From CBDCRK01 sp965220955 (lineage in GTDB: Bacteria; Desulfobacterota; Binatia; Bin18; CBDCRK01), in NCBI GenBank assembly GCA_965220955.1, contig CBDCRK010000044.1, forward strand, positions 1 to 64,000: a stretch of 64,000 nucleotides of DNA, in the 5' to 3' direction. Below, in pieces: positions 34,959 through 43,408 of the stretch. Numbering within the stretch: position 1 is the stretch's first letter; each line of letters opens with the position of its first letter. A program made the translations under genes and the position numbers. Below the pieces are notes generated by a model, which made no database searches, was not told the DNA's origin, and saw only the letters and a list, made by a program, of their open reading frames with translations.

Positions 34959-35783
34959 TTACATAGATACCGCCACATAGTAGCCAGCAAACTTGCGGAT
35001 ATTGAGAACCCCCGTGTCCAGAATCAGGTATTGTCCCTTGATGCCTAAAAGCGTGCCTTCAGCCACGGCTTTTTTATCCAGGTTGTGGGCTTTAATCCGA
35101 GTGGGATATTGCAAAATTGGGTAAGTGAAGGTTTGTACCTCTTCCTCTGCAGGAGGAGTAAGCGTATTCTCTGCTGAGGTCATTGCGCACTTTACAAGAC
35201 CAGCATGGCAGAGCGTAAGCAGCTCCTCCCGCTTGGCGTGCATGTTTTGGGCTTCCGACTCGCCTGTAAGCATCCGACGCCAGTCGGTGCGGTCAGAGAT
35301 ATGTTTCTTCAGCGCCACCTCCACTAACCCAGCTTGATGACGGCTCGGTACGCGAAAAATGATCAGAGCTTGAGTCGCGCCTTGATCCATCCAGCGGGTT
35401 GGGATTTGACTCATGCGGGTGATCCCAACCTTAAGCCCAGACGAGTTGGCCAGATAAACATAGTGAGGCTGCATGCAGTTGGCCAGTCCCCAGTCTGGCT
35501 CTCGGCAAGTTCCCTGGGCGTAGTGACAAAGCTCGGGCTTGACAATGCACAGGTCGCAACGTGCCAAAGATCTGAAGCAGGGATAACAGTAGCCTTGGCT
35601 GAAACTTTTATGGGTTTTCCGGCTACAGGCGATGCAGTGGATCTCTCCCAGGGCCTCAATCCTGACTGTCTTGCCTAGGGAGGTGTTAAGAGGTAATGGG
35701 GGATCACTCAGGGGTAGGCTATACGCCACCGGCGTTGTTGCTGCGGTTGCCATCTTGCGCAAGTTGCCACAAATCTTAGTCAT
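34959..35783 (-). CDS. DUF2797 protein with cysteine-rich zinc region
   Basis: Encodes 274 residues. The first third has an array of cysteines: IHCIACSRKTHKSFSQGYCY, PCFRSLARCDLCIVKPELCH and GTCREPDWG, which should bind two or more zinc ions. It is followed by HYVYLANSSGLKVGITRMSQ and PTRWMDQGATQALIIFRVPS, the hallmark of DUF2797, which recalls a GIY-YIG-like core (YVYLA, KVGIT). The function is unknown; a nucleic-acid role is inference. It stands alone on the minus strand between accessory DNA and the 2H phosphoesterase. In-frame ATG codons at residue 11 are an alternative start. Confidence 0.82.
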   Translation of the reverse strand: MTKICGNLRKMATAATTPVAYSLPLSDPPLPLNTSLGKTVRIEALGEIHCIACSRKTHKSFSQGYCYPCFRSLARCDLCIVKPELCHYAQGTCREPDWGLANCMQPHYVYLANSSGLKVGITRMSQIPTRWMDQGATQALIIFRVPSRHQAGLVEVALKKHISDRTDWRRMLTGESEAQNMHAKREELLTLCHAGLVKCAMTSAENTLTPPAEEEVQTFTYPILQYPTRIKAHNLDKKAVAEGTLLGIKGQYLILDTGVLNIRKFAGYYVAVSM

Positions 35784-36047
35784 AGGATTCCGTTATCTGT
35801 GCCCAATGCCCAGCCAGCTTCTAGGATCAAAGGACACGTTGCAAAAAGAGCCTCAGGCGGGGCTCCAGGGTCTCTGGACAGGTTGCTCTCGCCTATGCCA
35901 ACAATACAGTATTTCCTAGGGGATTCTGCCCTAGTTGTCTCCATCCTCCTATAGGAGAGATAAGCCTCACATGTCCAGAGGCTAGCACTGGCACGACTGA
36001 GGATCAATAATAATCAAACATCTGTTACCCACCTATGAGGTTTGCTT

Positions 36048-36593
36048 GTGAGCAAGAAGACTTATACAACAGCAGCTGTCATTATTCCTCCTACCAGTCT
36101 ATGGCCACCTATCCAAGCAATTCGGCAGGAGTATGATCGGCATGTCAAGCGCTGGATGCCCCACATTACCCTGATTTATCCCTTTCGACCACGGGAAGAG
36201 TTGGCAACCGTGGTCGAGCAGTTTTCCTTGCGTTGCCAGAACATCGAGACTTTCAGGGTTAAACTGGTGGCATTCTCTTTTTTTCAGCACAGGCGGGAGA
36301 ACTATACTCTCTGGCTGATCCCAGAACCCAAGAAAGGGCTGGTTCAGTTACAGACAACGCTTTGGAGCATGGTTCCAGACTGCGATGACGTTAGGAAACA
36401 CAAAGATGGATACACCCCGCACCTGAGCGTAGGTCAGGTGCGGGGGCAAACGGCCATGTTGAAGTTACAGGAGGCACTGCAATCAGCCTGGCAACCTTTA
36501 TCATTCATGGCGCGCGAGGTCAGTTTAATCTGGCGTGGTGAGCCGCCCGAAGATGTGTTCCGTGTGGCTCATAGAATAAGGTTAGGAAAATAA
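36048..36593 (+). CDS. 2H phosphoesterase / 2'-5' RNA ligase-like protein
   Basis: Encodes 181 residues from a GTG at 36048 with TGAGG seven bases upstream. The two HxT/S motifs that define the superfamily are PHITLIYPF near residue 37 and PHLSVGQ near 125, spaced as in LigT-like proteins. Related enzymes act on 2'-5' or cyclic phosphates of RNA; the physiological substrate in bacteria is mostly unknown. It is cytoplasmic and has no obvious operon partner; the next gene starts 137 bp later. Confidence 0.82.
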   Translation: MSKKTYTTAAVIIPPTSLWPPIQAIRQEYDRHVKRWMPHITLIYPFRPREELATVVEQFSLRCQNIETFRVKLVAFSFFQHRRENYTLWLIPEPKKGLVQLQTTLWSMVPDCDDVRKHKDGYTPHLSVGQVRGQTAMLKLQEALQSAWQPLSFMAREVSLIWRGEPPEDVFRVAHRIRLGK

Positions 36594-36729
36594 ACAGGCG
36601 ACTTTTAAAGATGATCCATGCTACGCCACTCAGTTCTACTGATTTCGTGGTAACCGCTTGTCTTGTTCCTGCCTAGAAGAATATGGTACAAGTCACGGGT
36701 CAAAACCCATGGTATTAGAGGAGAAATTT

Positions 36730-37581
36730 ATGCGATTGGTGACTTATGAACATGGTGGCCAACGTAGCACCGGGGTCCTAACCGACGCAGGTGTGATTGA
36801 TCTACCTTCTGCTTCCAGCGGAAACCTGCCAGCAGATATGCTTGCCCTCTTACAACAGGGGGATACAGCCATAGAGCAGGCAAAAAATGCGGCAACTAAA
36901 GGTCAAGCCATTCCTCTGGCCGACGTGCATCTGTGCGCGCCGGTGCCACAGCCGGGTAAGATCATTGGCATTGGCCTCAACTATAAGGACCACGCTGCCG
37001 AGGGCGGGCGCGAGACCCCCGAGTATCCCATGGTCTTTACCAAGGCAACCTCGGCAGTGATTGCCCTTGGTGAACCTATTCGTATTCCCAAAGTCACCCA
37101 AGCGGTGGACTTTGAAGGCGAGCTGGCTCTGGTCATTGGCAAGCGAGCCAAGGATGTACCACCTGAAGATGCTCTCAACTATGTGGCCGGATACACGATC
37201 TGCAATGACGTTAGCGGCCGGGACTATCAGCGGCGTAGCGGTCCAGGCGTAGGCAAATCGTTCGATACTTTTGCCCCTCTTGGCCCGGCAATTGTTACCC
37301 GCGACGAGATACCTGACCCCCATGTTCTTGATATTCGTACGGTTGTAAGCGGGGAGGAGATGCAGCACTCCAACACCCAGTACCTTATCTTCAATATTCA
37401 TTACTTGATCGATTACCTGTCCCATATCTTTCCTCTGGAACCCGGAGATGTGATCACTACCGGGACCCCGGCCGGCGTGGGGGCGTTCCGTAACCCACCG
37501 CGCTTTCTCAAACCTGGAGACACGGTACGGATCGAAGTGGAAGGGGTTGGAGTATTGGATAATCCCGTAATAGCACCATAA
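36730..37581 (+). CDS. Fumarylacetoacetate hydrolase family protein
   Basis: Encodes 283 residues from the ATG at 36730 with AGAGGAG upstream. The FAH core has KIIGIGLNYKDHAAEGGRET, the metal-binding FEGELALVIGKRAKDV (Glu residues) and YTICNDVSGRDYQ, ending with DVITTGTPAGVG. This group covers acylpyruvases, hydratases of the homoprotocatechuate type and oxaloacetate decarboxylases. The gene precedes the molybdenum hydroxylase genes by 35 bp and may be part of the same catabolic operon, suggesting an aromatic or keto-acid substrate (inference). Confidence 0.88.
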   Translation: MRLVTYEHGGQRSTGVLTDAGVIDLPSASSGNLPADMLALLQQGDTAIEQAKNAATKGQAIPLADVHLCAPVPQPGKIIGIGLNYKDHAAEGGRETPEYPMVFTKATSAVIALGEPIRIPKVTQAVDFEGELALVIGKRAKDVPPEDALNYVAGYTICNDVSGRDYQRRSGPGVGKSFDTFAPLGPAIVTRDEIPDPHVLDIRTVVSGEEMQHSNTQYLIFNIHYLIDYLSHIFPLEPGDVITTGTPAGVGAFRNPPRFLKPGDTVRIEVEGVGVLDNPVIAP

Positions 37582-37616
37582 GCGGTCAGCCGTCAGGAAG
37601 AAAAAGAGGTAAACGT

Positions 37617-38288
37617 ATGCGAAAAAGGGGTAAGGATCCTGCCCAGAGTCCTCCACAAAACAAAAACACTAGCCTGAGCATCAGCCGGCGTTCTTTCCTC
37701 AAAGGCGCTGGTGCAGGTGCTGCTGGCTTAGCAGCGGCGCGCCTGTCGCTGCCCCAGGCCAAAGCTGAAGAGAAAAAACCTTCTACGCAGATTGTTGGTC
37801 CTGATCCAGTACCAATGAGTTTTCGCATTAACGGTCAGACCTATTTCGGTCGCCTGGAGCCACGTGTGACCCTAGCCGATGCTCTACGGGATCGCTTTGA
37901 CCTCACAGGTACCAAGGTGATCTGTGACCGCGGTACCTGTGGCGGGTGTACTGTGCTGCTTGATAACGAGCCGGTAGTTTCCTGCCTGCTCTTAGCGATT
38001 ACTGCCCAGGGTAAAGAGATCCGTACAATCGAGGGACTGGCTAAACCTGACAGTGTGCTCGATCCGCTTCAGGAAGCCTTTATTGCCCACGACGCACTCC
38101 AGTGTGGTTACTGTACACCGGGTATGCTGATGAGCTGCCGTGCTCTCTTGAACCGCACGGCCAAGCCCAGCCTCAACGAGATCAAGGCTGCGGTAAGCGG
38201 CAATGTCTGTCGCTGCGGTACCTATCCACATGTCTTTGCCGCAGTCCTAGCTGCCTCTGGTCAGGATCCAGACTTGGTGAGGGGGTAA
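37617..38288 (+). CDS. Tat-exported [2Fe-2S] subunit of a molybdenum hydroxylase
   Basis: Encodes 223 residues. A twin-arginine signal (SRRSFLKGAGAGAAGLAAA) ends near residue 45. The plant-type ferredoxin cysteines lie in CDRGTCGGCTVLLDNEPVVSC, and the second cluster is bound by QCGYCTPGM and CRCGTYPH. This matches the small subunit of xanthine oxidase family enzymes; a Tat signal on this subunit is typical of PaoA, the periplasmic aldehyde oxidoreductase. The order here is Fe-S, molybdenum and FAD subunits. Confidence 0.92.
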   Translation: MRKRGKDPAQSPPQNKNTSLSISRRSFLKGAGAGAAGLAAARLSLPQAKAEEKKPSTQIVGPDPVPMSFRINGQTYFGRLEPRVTLADALRDRFDLTGTKVICDRGTCGGCTVLLDNEPVVSCLLLAITAQGKEIRTIEGLAKPDSVLDPLQEAFIAHDALQCGYCTPGMLMSCRALLNRTAKPSLNEIKAAVSGNVCRCGTYPHVFAAVLAASGQDPDLVRG

Positions 38289-38291
38289 ACC

Positions 38292-40655
38292 ATGGCTCGG
38301 GAGGTTGAACTCAAAGTCGGCTACAAGAATCAATTCACTAAAGTCAAACGCACCATTCCTGATGACGAGCTACAGCCATGGGATGCGGACAGCCAGCTGC
38401 GCGTGGTTGGTAAAGCGGTACCACGGGTTGACGCCTACGACAAGGTTACAGGCAAGGCCCAATATACCCGCGACCTCAAGCTGCCTGGTCTACTCTATGG
38501 GGTGGTTGTACGCTCCCCATATGCGGCCGCACGAGTTCGTAAGGTAGACACGTCTGCTGCTGAAAAGATGCCGGGCGTGCGCGCAGTCTATGTTCTCGAC
38601 CGTGGTCAGGTGCGGTTTCAGGGCCACGAGCTTGCGGCTGTGGCGGCAGATACACTGGAGCAGGCAGAGGACGCAGTCCGAGCTGTCAAAGTAGAGTATG
38701 AGCCGGGGCCCTTTGTGGTTACTCTGGCCCAGGCAATGCGTGAAGATGCCCCTGTGGTCATGCCCGGTGGCGCTAACACGCCGGGAGCTAATGTTAAAGC
38801 GCCCACCAGCATTGTGCGTGTAGCCTATGCCTGGGCTGCTGACGGACCCACCCAACGGGGCAATGTCTTTGGCCCATCGTATGGCTCACTGTTTGGCCAA
38901 AATCGTGGAGAGGTAGAGTCGGCAGTAAAGACAGCCGATGCTGTAGTGGAAGCAGAGTTCTACACGCCCGTACAGACCCATAGTTGCTTAGAAACTCACG
39001 CCGCCGTGGCTTATTGGGAGCGAGGCAACCGTTTAGTAGTCCATTGTGGGGCCAAGTCGGTCATGCGAACGCGGGCGGAAGTGGCCGACCATTTTGACCT
39101 GCCTCACTCGCATGTGCGTGTGACCAACGAGTTTATGGGGGGGCACTTTGGTACTAAATCCTCAAGCTTACCTTACACGGTTATGGCTGCCCACCTAGCC
39201 AGGAAGGCTGGACGACCGGTCAAGATTGCGCTCTCGCGAAAAGACGAACATTTGGTAGGGGGCAACCGACCATTAAACCGCATGCAAGTGCGTTTAGCCG
39301 GTACACATGACGGAGCACTGACTGCCGTTCAGTTGGTCAACCATGGCTCGGGTGGAGTTAGCTTTGGCGCTGGTGCCTCCGGGCCCTTCTTCAGTATTTA
39401 TGACTGCTCTAATGTGCATGCTGCCGACTATAATGTGTTGATGAACACCGGGCCTGGCTGTGCTTTTCGCGCGCCTGGGCATCCGCAGGGCGCCTTTGCC
39501 TTGGAGGTAGCGGTCGACATGCTCTGCGAGCGCTTGGGCCAGGACCCTGTGGAATTTCGTTTGCACAATAGCTGCGGCCGCACACCTTGGCGAGCCGAGG
39601 AATTGCGCATGGGCGCCAAGCGCATTGGCTGGAGCGAACGGCGCAACCCCAAGGCTGGGGCTGACAACGGACCGGTAAGACGCGGCCTCGGCGTTGCCAA
39701 TAGCGTGTGGTATAGCGTTTACAATCCCGGGGCTCAGGTTGAGGTGCAGGTTAACAAGGACGGCAGTGTTGCGGCTTTTACCAGCACCTCGGCTCCTGGG
39801 TCAGGATCACGCACAGTGATTGCCCAGGCAGTAGCTGAGGAATTGGGTCTGGAAGCGCGCCAAGTCGAGGTACGGTTGGCGAATTCCGACTATCCTTACT
39901 CTCCGGCACCGGGTGGAAGCAAGTTGACTGGCACCGTTACTCCACCGGCTCGACAAGCCGCTTATCGAGTCAAGCAAACACTACTGCGACAGGCTGCGCG
40001 CAAGCTTGAGGTACCAGCTGAGACCCTTACCCTGCAACTTGGCGGCCAGATTGTAGCTCAGTCCGGACAAAAGCTGGAATGGGAGCAGGCCTGTGCGTTG
40101 CTGCCCGGCGGCAAAACCGCAGCCTTGGGAGAACGGTTTGAAGATTACAGTGGTCCGGCGGTATCTTTTCCTAGGTTGTCAATGGGACAAGATCTTATGG
40201 CCGGAGTGCAGTTTGCCGAGGTCAGTGTGGATGAGCGGCTGGGCCAGATTAAGGTGGAAAAGATTGTTGCCGTGCAAGACTGCGGCCGCGTGTTCAACCC
40301 GCTCTTAGCCGAAAGCCAGCTGCAGGGCGGGATTATTAATGCGCTGAGCTTTGGCTTGTTCGAGGAACGAGTCATGGATGAGTTAGAGGGCCGGATGTTG
40401 AACCCAGACTTTTTGTTCTACAAGCTTGCTGGTCCCCGGGAGATGCCGGTGATTGAAACCGTATTTCTCAATGTCTACCAGGGCCAGACTAACACTGATG
40501 CCCGTAACCTTGGCGAGCCAGCCAAAGTGGCAACCATTGGCGCTGTTGTCAATGCTATCTACAATGCTACGAGAGCCTGGATCACTGAGCTGCCGATTAC
40601 TCCGGCCCGGGTATTAGCCGCTCTTGAAGTACGCGACCGGCAGGCTCGCGTGTAG
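38292..40655 (+). CDS. Molybdopterin-binding large subunit of a xanthine oxidase family enzyme
   Basis: Encodes 787 residues. The family start VVGKAVPRVDAYDKVTGKAQ is near residue 38. Substrate and cofactor segments include GGHFGTKSSSLPY, FRAPGHPQGAFALEVAVDML and GSGSRTVIAQAVAEELG. The conserved catalytic Glu would be expected in the closing GEPAKVATIGAVVNAIYNA region. It has no signal of its own and would be exported with its Tat-tagged partner. It starts 4 bp after the Fe-S subunit, so expression is tightly linked. The substrate is probably an aldehyde, by analogy with PaoC. Confidence 0.92.
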   Translation: MAREVELKVGYKNQFTKVKRTIPDDELQPWDADSQLRVVGKAVPRVDAYDKVTGKAQYTRDLKLPGLLYGVVVRSPYAAARVRKVDTSAAEKMPGVRAVYVLDRGQVRFQGHELAAVAADTLEQAEDAVRAVKVEYEPGPFVVTLAQAMREDAPVVMPGGANTPGANVKAPTSIVRVAYAWAADGPTQRGNVFGPSYGSLFGQNRGEVESAVKTADAVVEAEFYTPVQTHSCLETHAAVAYWERGNRLVVHCGAKSVMRTRAEVADHFDLPHSHVRVTNEFMGGHFGTKSSSLPYTVMAAHLARKAGRPVKIALSRKDEHLVGGNRPLNRMQVRLAGTHDGALTAVQLVNHGSGGVSFGAGASGPFFSIYDCSNVHAADYNVLMNTGPGCAFRAPGHPQGAFALEVAVDMLCERLGQDPVEFRLHNSCGRTPWRAEELRMGAKRIGWSERRNPKAGADNGPVRRGLGVANSVWYSVYNPGAQVEVQVNKDGSVAAFTSTSAPGSGSRTVIAQAVAEELGLEARQVEVRLANSDYPYSPAPGGSKLTGTVTPPARQAAYRVKQTLLRQAARKLEVPAETLTLQLGGQIVAQSGQKLEWEQACALLPGGKTAALGERFEDYSGPAVSFPRLSMGQDLMAGVQFAEVSVDERLGQIKVEKIVAVQDCGRVFNPLLAESQLQGGIINALSFGLFEERVMDELEGRMLNPDFLFYKLAGPREMPVIETVFLNVYQGQTNTDARNLGEPAKVATIGAVVNAIYNATRAWITELPITPARVLAALEVRDRQARV

Positions 40656-40666
40656 GAGGGAGAAGT

Positions 40667-41683
40667 ATGCATCGCTTTGCCTACATGCAGGCTGAGACCC
40701 CTGCGGCTGCAGCCGCGGCCCTGGCTGAAAATTCAGAGGCTATGCTCAAGGCCGGAGGGGTAGACCTGCTTGATTTGCTGAAAGAACACCTGGTCACTCC
40801 AGCGCTGGTTGTAGACATCAGTCAGATTCCGGAGCTACAAAAGGTTGAGATTGACAGCAGCAGTGGCGCTCTTCGCATGGGTACCCTGACAACCTTTGCG
40901 CAGATTGCCACTCACCCCAACGTACAGAAAGTCTGGCCTGCCCTCACGCAGGTGGCGGCCAGTGCTGCTACACCGCAAGTTAGAAACCTGGCCACAATCG
41001 GTGGCAACCTCTGCCAGCGGCCCCGCTGCTGGTACTTCCGCCAAGAAGACTACTTCTGCCGCAAGAAAGGCGGGAAGCGTTGTTTTGCCCTGGAGGGAGA
41101 GAACCGTTATCACTCCATCTTCGGTAACCAGACCTGCGCCAGCACTCACCCCTCGGCAGCAGCCGTGCCGCTGCTGGCCTATGACGCCACACTTCAGGTG
41201 ATGGACAAGGAAGGTAAGGAGCGAACCCTTCCTCTAGCGGATTTATTCCTTACCCCGGAGCAAGACGTACAACGCGAACACATTCTGACTCGCAGTGAAA
41301 TCATAACCACCATCACTGTTCCGCCTCTGCCTAAGAGCATAGGTAGCGCTTATATGAATTTGAAGCACAAGCAGTCATTTGACTGGCCTCTGGTTGAGGC
41401 TGCGGTAGTATTGGACCTGAGCGGAGAAAAAATACGCAATGCCCGGATTGTCTTAGGCTCAGTAGCTCCAGTGCCCTTGCGCTCGACCCCTGCAGAGAAA
41501 GTCTTAATCGGCAACTCTATTAATGAAAAGACTGCTGCCCAGGCTGGCAAGGCTGCAACTAACGGAGCCCTACCCCTGACCCACAATGGCTACAAAGTCC
41601 CGCTTCTGGCCGAGCTGGTTCGCCGAACGGTGCTTAAGGCTATGGGCCGGTTACCGGCAGATGAGGAGGTGATGGCGCTATGA
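40667..41683 (+). CDS. FAD subunit with extra [4Fe-4S] site, PaoB type
   Basis: Encodes 338 residues. The FAD-binding fold has KAGGVDLLDLLKE and VRNLATIGGNLCQRPRCWYF. An insertion rich in cysteine (QRPRCWYFRQEDYFCRKKGG, then RCFALEGENRYH and TCASTHPS) matches the [4Fe-4S]-binding segment of E. coli PaoB and 4-hydroxybenzoyl-CoA reductase. The carboxyl domain is the CO dehydrogenase flavoprotein type. Its TGA stop overlaps the ATG of the next small gene. Confidence 0.9.
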   Translation: MHRFAYMQAETPAAAAAALAENSEAMLKAGGVDLLDLLKEHLVTPALVVDISQIPELQKVEIDSSSGALRMGTLTTFAQIATHPNVQKVWPALTQVAASAATPQVRNLATIGGNLCQRPRCWYFRQEDYFCRKKGGKRCFALEGENRYHSIFGNQTCASTHPSAAAVPLLAYDATLQVMDKEGKERTLPLADLFLTPEQDVQREHILTRSEIITTITVPPLPKSIGSAYMNLKHKQSFDWPLVEAAVVLDLSGEKIRNARIVLGSVAPVPLRSTPAEKVLIGNSINEKTAAQAGKAATNGALPLTHNGYKVPLLAELVRRTVLKAMGRLPADEEVMAL

Positions 41684-41910
41684 TTAGCAAGGACAATATG
41701 CAACTGACTCCCCTGCGTGCGGCTCGCCAGCCATGCCGCTTCCTGCGCTCTCAGGGTGCGTTTCGTCTGGGTCCGACTGAATACGATGAGACCACCCGTT
41801 TCTGGTGTGTCCGCTCGATGGACACCTGCGGTCCTGACGGGGTTGCCGTCCACATGGCCTGGTGCCAGAGAGGGCGCGAGTGCTACAAAGCGCCCCGGGT
41901 GGTGGTGTGA
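41680..41910 (+). CDS. Small cysteine-containing protein coupled to the molybdenum hydroxylase
   Basis: Encodes 76 residues. Its ATG overlaps the stop of the FAD subunit gene (ATGA), so translation is coupled. Five cysteines and several aromatics are spread through it: ARQPCRFLRSQGAF, TTRFWCVRSMDTCGPDGV and HMAWCQRGRECYKAP. There is no signal peptide. Spacing suggests a compact metal- or cluster-binding fold. It could be an accessory or maturation factor for the upstream enzyme, but it does not resemble XdhC. I do not recognise a family. Confidence 0.65.
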   Translation: MISKDNMQLTPLRAARQPCRFLRSQGAFRLGPTEYDETTRFWCVRSMDTCGPDGVAVHMAWCQRGRECYKAPRVVV

Positions 41911-42127
41911 AGCTAGACAACAGAGAGTGCCGGTTAAGTGTAAGTTCGAGGGTTTTTGCTTTGCTCTGACCACCCCGTCGAGCTTGCCAGACTCCTTGTT
42001 CGGAACCTAGATTATCAAATATGTCCTGACTTCAGCTGTACAAGAGCGGATTCATGATTCGGTTGATCACAGCCTGACGGGTTAAAGTTATAAACGATGT
42101 TCCATCTTAGCGAGGAGGACGTTCCCC

Positions 42128-42835
42128 ATGACACAATGGGTTTGCAAGGTCTGCGGGTACAACATGATTGGAAACCGGCCGGATGTGTGTCCGTTCTGCG
42201 GGGCGAAGCATGACGAGTTTGTGACCTCAGAGGAAGCCGAACAGCTCTATCGTGTGACCCCCTCGAAGGTGACTGACCAAGTCATGCAGTTGATGTCGGT
42301 GCCACGTCTTGGACTTGAGCATGCTGCCTACCGAGTCGAAACCGATCAGGGTCCGGTATGGATCGACTGTCCATCAGCCTTCAATCGCGATATTGAGCCG
42401 GCTGCTGCGATTCTGTTCACCCATAAGGACTTCATGGGTGCGTCTAATCAGTATCGCGAGCTCTGGGATGCGCAAGTCTATATTCACGAACTCGATGCGC
42501 GCCATCCGCTTGCCCGGAATCATCCCGTCGACCATCCCTTCAGTGGCGACTTTAAACGCGGTTCCCTTGAGGCGTATCATATCGGTGGCCATACGCCTGG
42601 CTACACAATGTACATCCACCATGACGTGTTGTTCGCGTGTGACTACGTCTTCCCACCTGGTGCTGAAATGAAGCTCAATCCCGCCAGCGATGCGCGCGAG
42701 ATGCGAGCGCGGGGCGGGCGAGTGCTCGACATCACCGAGGGCCGTGGGCTCAGAAAGGTCTGCGGCTACAACTATGTCGCGGACTTCCTGACATGGCGCG
42801 CTGATTTCTTGCTCATTTTGCAAGCTGCTGCCTAA
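42128..42835 (+). CDS. Rubredoxin-MBL fusion protein with degenerate metal motif
   Basis: Encodes 235 residues. Residues 1-26 form a rubredoxin-like iron or zinc site with Cys6, Cys9, Cys21 and Cys24 (WVCKVCGYNMI, DVCPFCGAK). Residues 50-235 have the metallo-beta-lactamase fold. The HxHxDH site reads THKDFMG at 98-104, so only the first His of the motif remains, while HIGGHTPGYTMYI at 151-163 and ACDYVF are well kept. The canonical di-metal site is therefore probably incomplete. It has AGGAGGA upstream and stands 217 bp after the small coupled gene. Function is unknown. Confidence 0.8.
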   Translation: MTQWVCKVCGYNMIGNRPDVCPFCGAKHDEFVTSEEAEQLYRVTPSKVTDQVMQLMSVPRLGLEHAAYRVETDQGPVWIDCPSAFNRDIEPAAAILFTHKDFMGASNQYRELWDAQVYIHELDARHPLARNHPVDHPFSGDFKRGSLEAYHIGGHTPGYTMYIHHDVLFACDYVFPPGAEMKLNPASDAREMRARGGRVLDITEGRGLRKVCGYNYVADFLTWRADFLLILQAAA

Positions 42836-42859
42836 CATCAACGCAAAGAGGGGCGACCT

Positions 42860-42928
42860 GTGGCACTCAACGTCATCATTACTGGCAACAACGAAGGCTT
42901 TGGGAAGCTGACCACGTGGGGAAACTGA
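42860..42928 (+). pseudogene. Amino-terminal stub of a short-chain dehydrogenase
   Basis: A GTG frame of 22 codons reads MALNVIITGNNEGFGKLTTW, which has the TGxxxGxG start of the NAD-binding fold, then stops. It begins 24 bp after the rubredoxin-MBL gene. The rest of the gene is gone. Confidence 0.45.
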
Positions 42929-42959
42929 ATCGGCCCCAGAGACAAGTCGCACGGTTTAC

Positions 42960-43010
42960 GCCTAACAAGGTGCTGCACTCGAACGCCGCTGAAAGCGGCG
43001 CCGGTTAACC
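42960..43010. repeat. attC-like hairpin element
   Basis: GCCTAAC at 42960-42966 is followed by a perfect hairpin, CGCCGCT/AGCGGCG (42984-42990 and 42994-43000, loop GAA), and then GTTAACC at 43004-43010. The layout recalls an integron attC site, whose ends are RYYYAAC and GTTRRRY, but the last box fails at one position and no integrase is in the window. Confidence 0.3.
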
Positions 43011-43087
43011 ACATTGCGCAAGATCAAGAAGGAAATAGCCGACCTGAAAAGGAGACTGTCAGTGCTTCAAGCTCGCAGAACCGAACA

Positions 43088-43315
43088 ATGAGATATATGT
43101 TCTTACATGTGACGGGTGTGAGCCCCATAGAAGCGTACCGACTTAGAGTCGAGTTCAGCGACGGTGTGATCAAAGAGGTGGATCTGTCGGGCGAACTCTA
43201 CGGAGAGGTGTTCGAACCGCTCAGCGGTGCTTTGCCGGCGTGCTCACCGTCATCGACTGGCGCGTCGGCAGCATGCTTCCAGCACATCGCCCAAGACCCC
43301 ATCCAAGGCATCTGA
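43088..43315 (+). pseudogene. DUF2442 protein, truncated by frameshift
   Basis: The first 45 residues (MRYMFLHVTGVSPIEAYRLR, VEFSDGVIKEVDLSGELYGE, VFEPL) match the start of DUF2442, a small domain often paired with DUF4160 in toxin-antitoxin-like cassettes. After VFEPL the sequence becomes unrelated and stops. The start overlaps (ATGA) a 25-codon coiled-coil frame at 43014-43091 (LRKIKKEIADLKRRLSVLQA), perhaps the tail of its former partner. Confidence 0.45.
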
Positions 43316-43408
43316 TCCTGCAGGTGCCCATCGCTGTTTCCCTTCGGCATGCTCGTCCTTCCGTGTGATGGGCAAGATAAGCAGAGAACACGTTAAAGGA
43401 GATGCATC

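Noticed and set aside
36850..37656. 268-codon minus-strand frame opposite the FAA hydrolase
   Set aside because: It is a mirror of a well-supported gene; composition is not protein-like.
42374..42952. 192-codon minus-strand frame
   Set aside because: It is antisense to the rubredoxin-MBL gene, whose motifs are clear.
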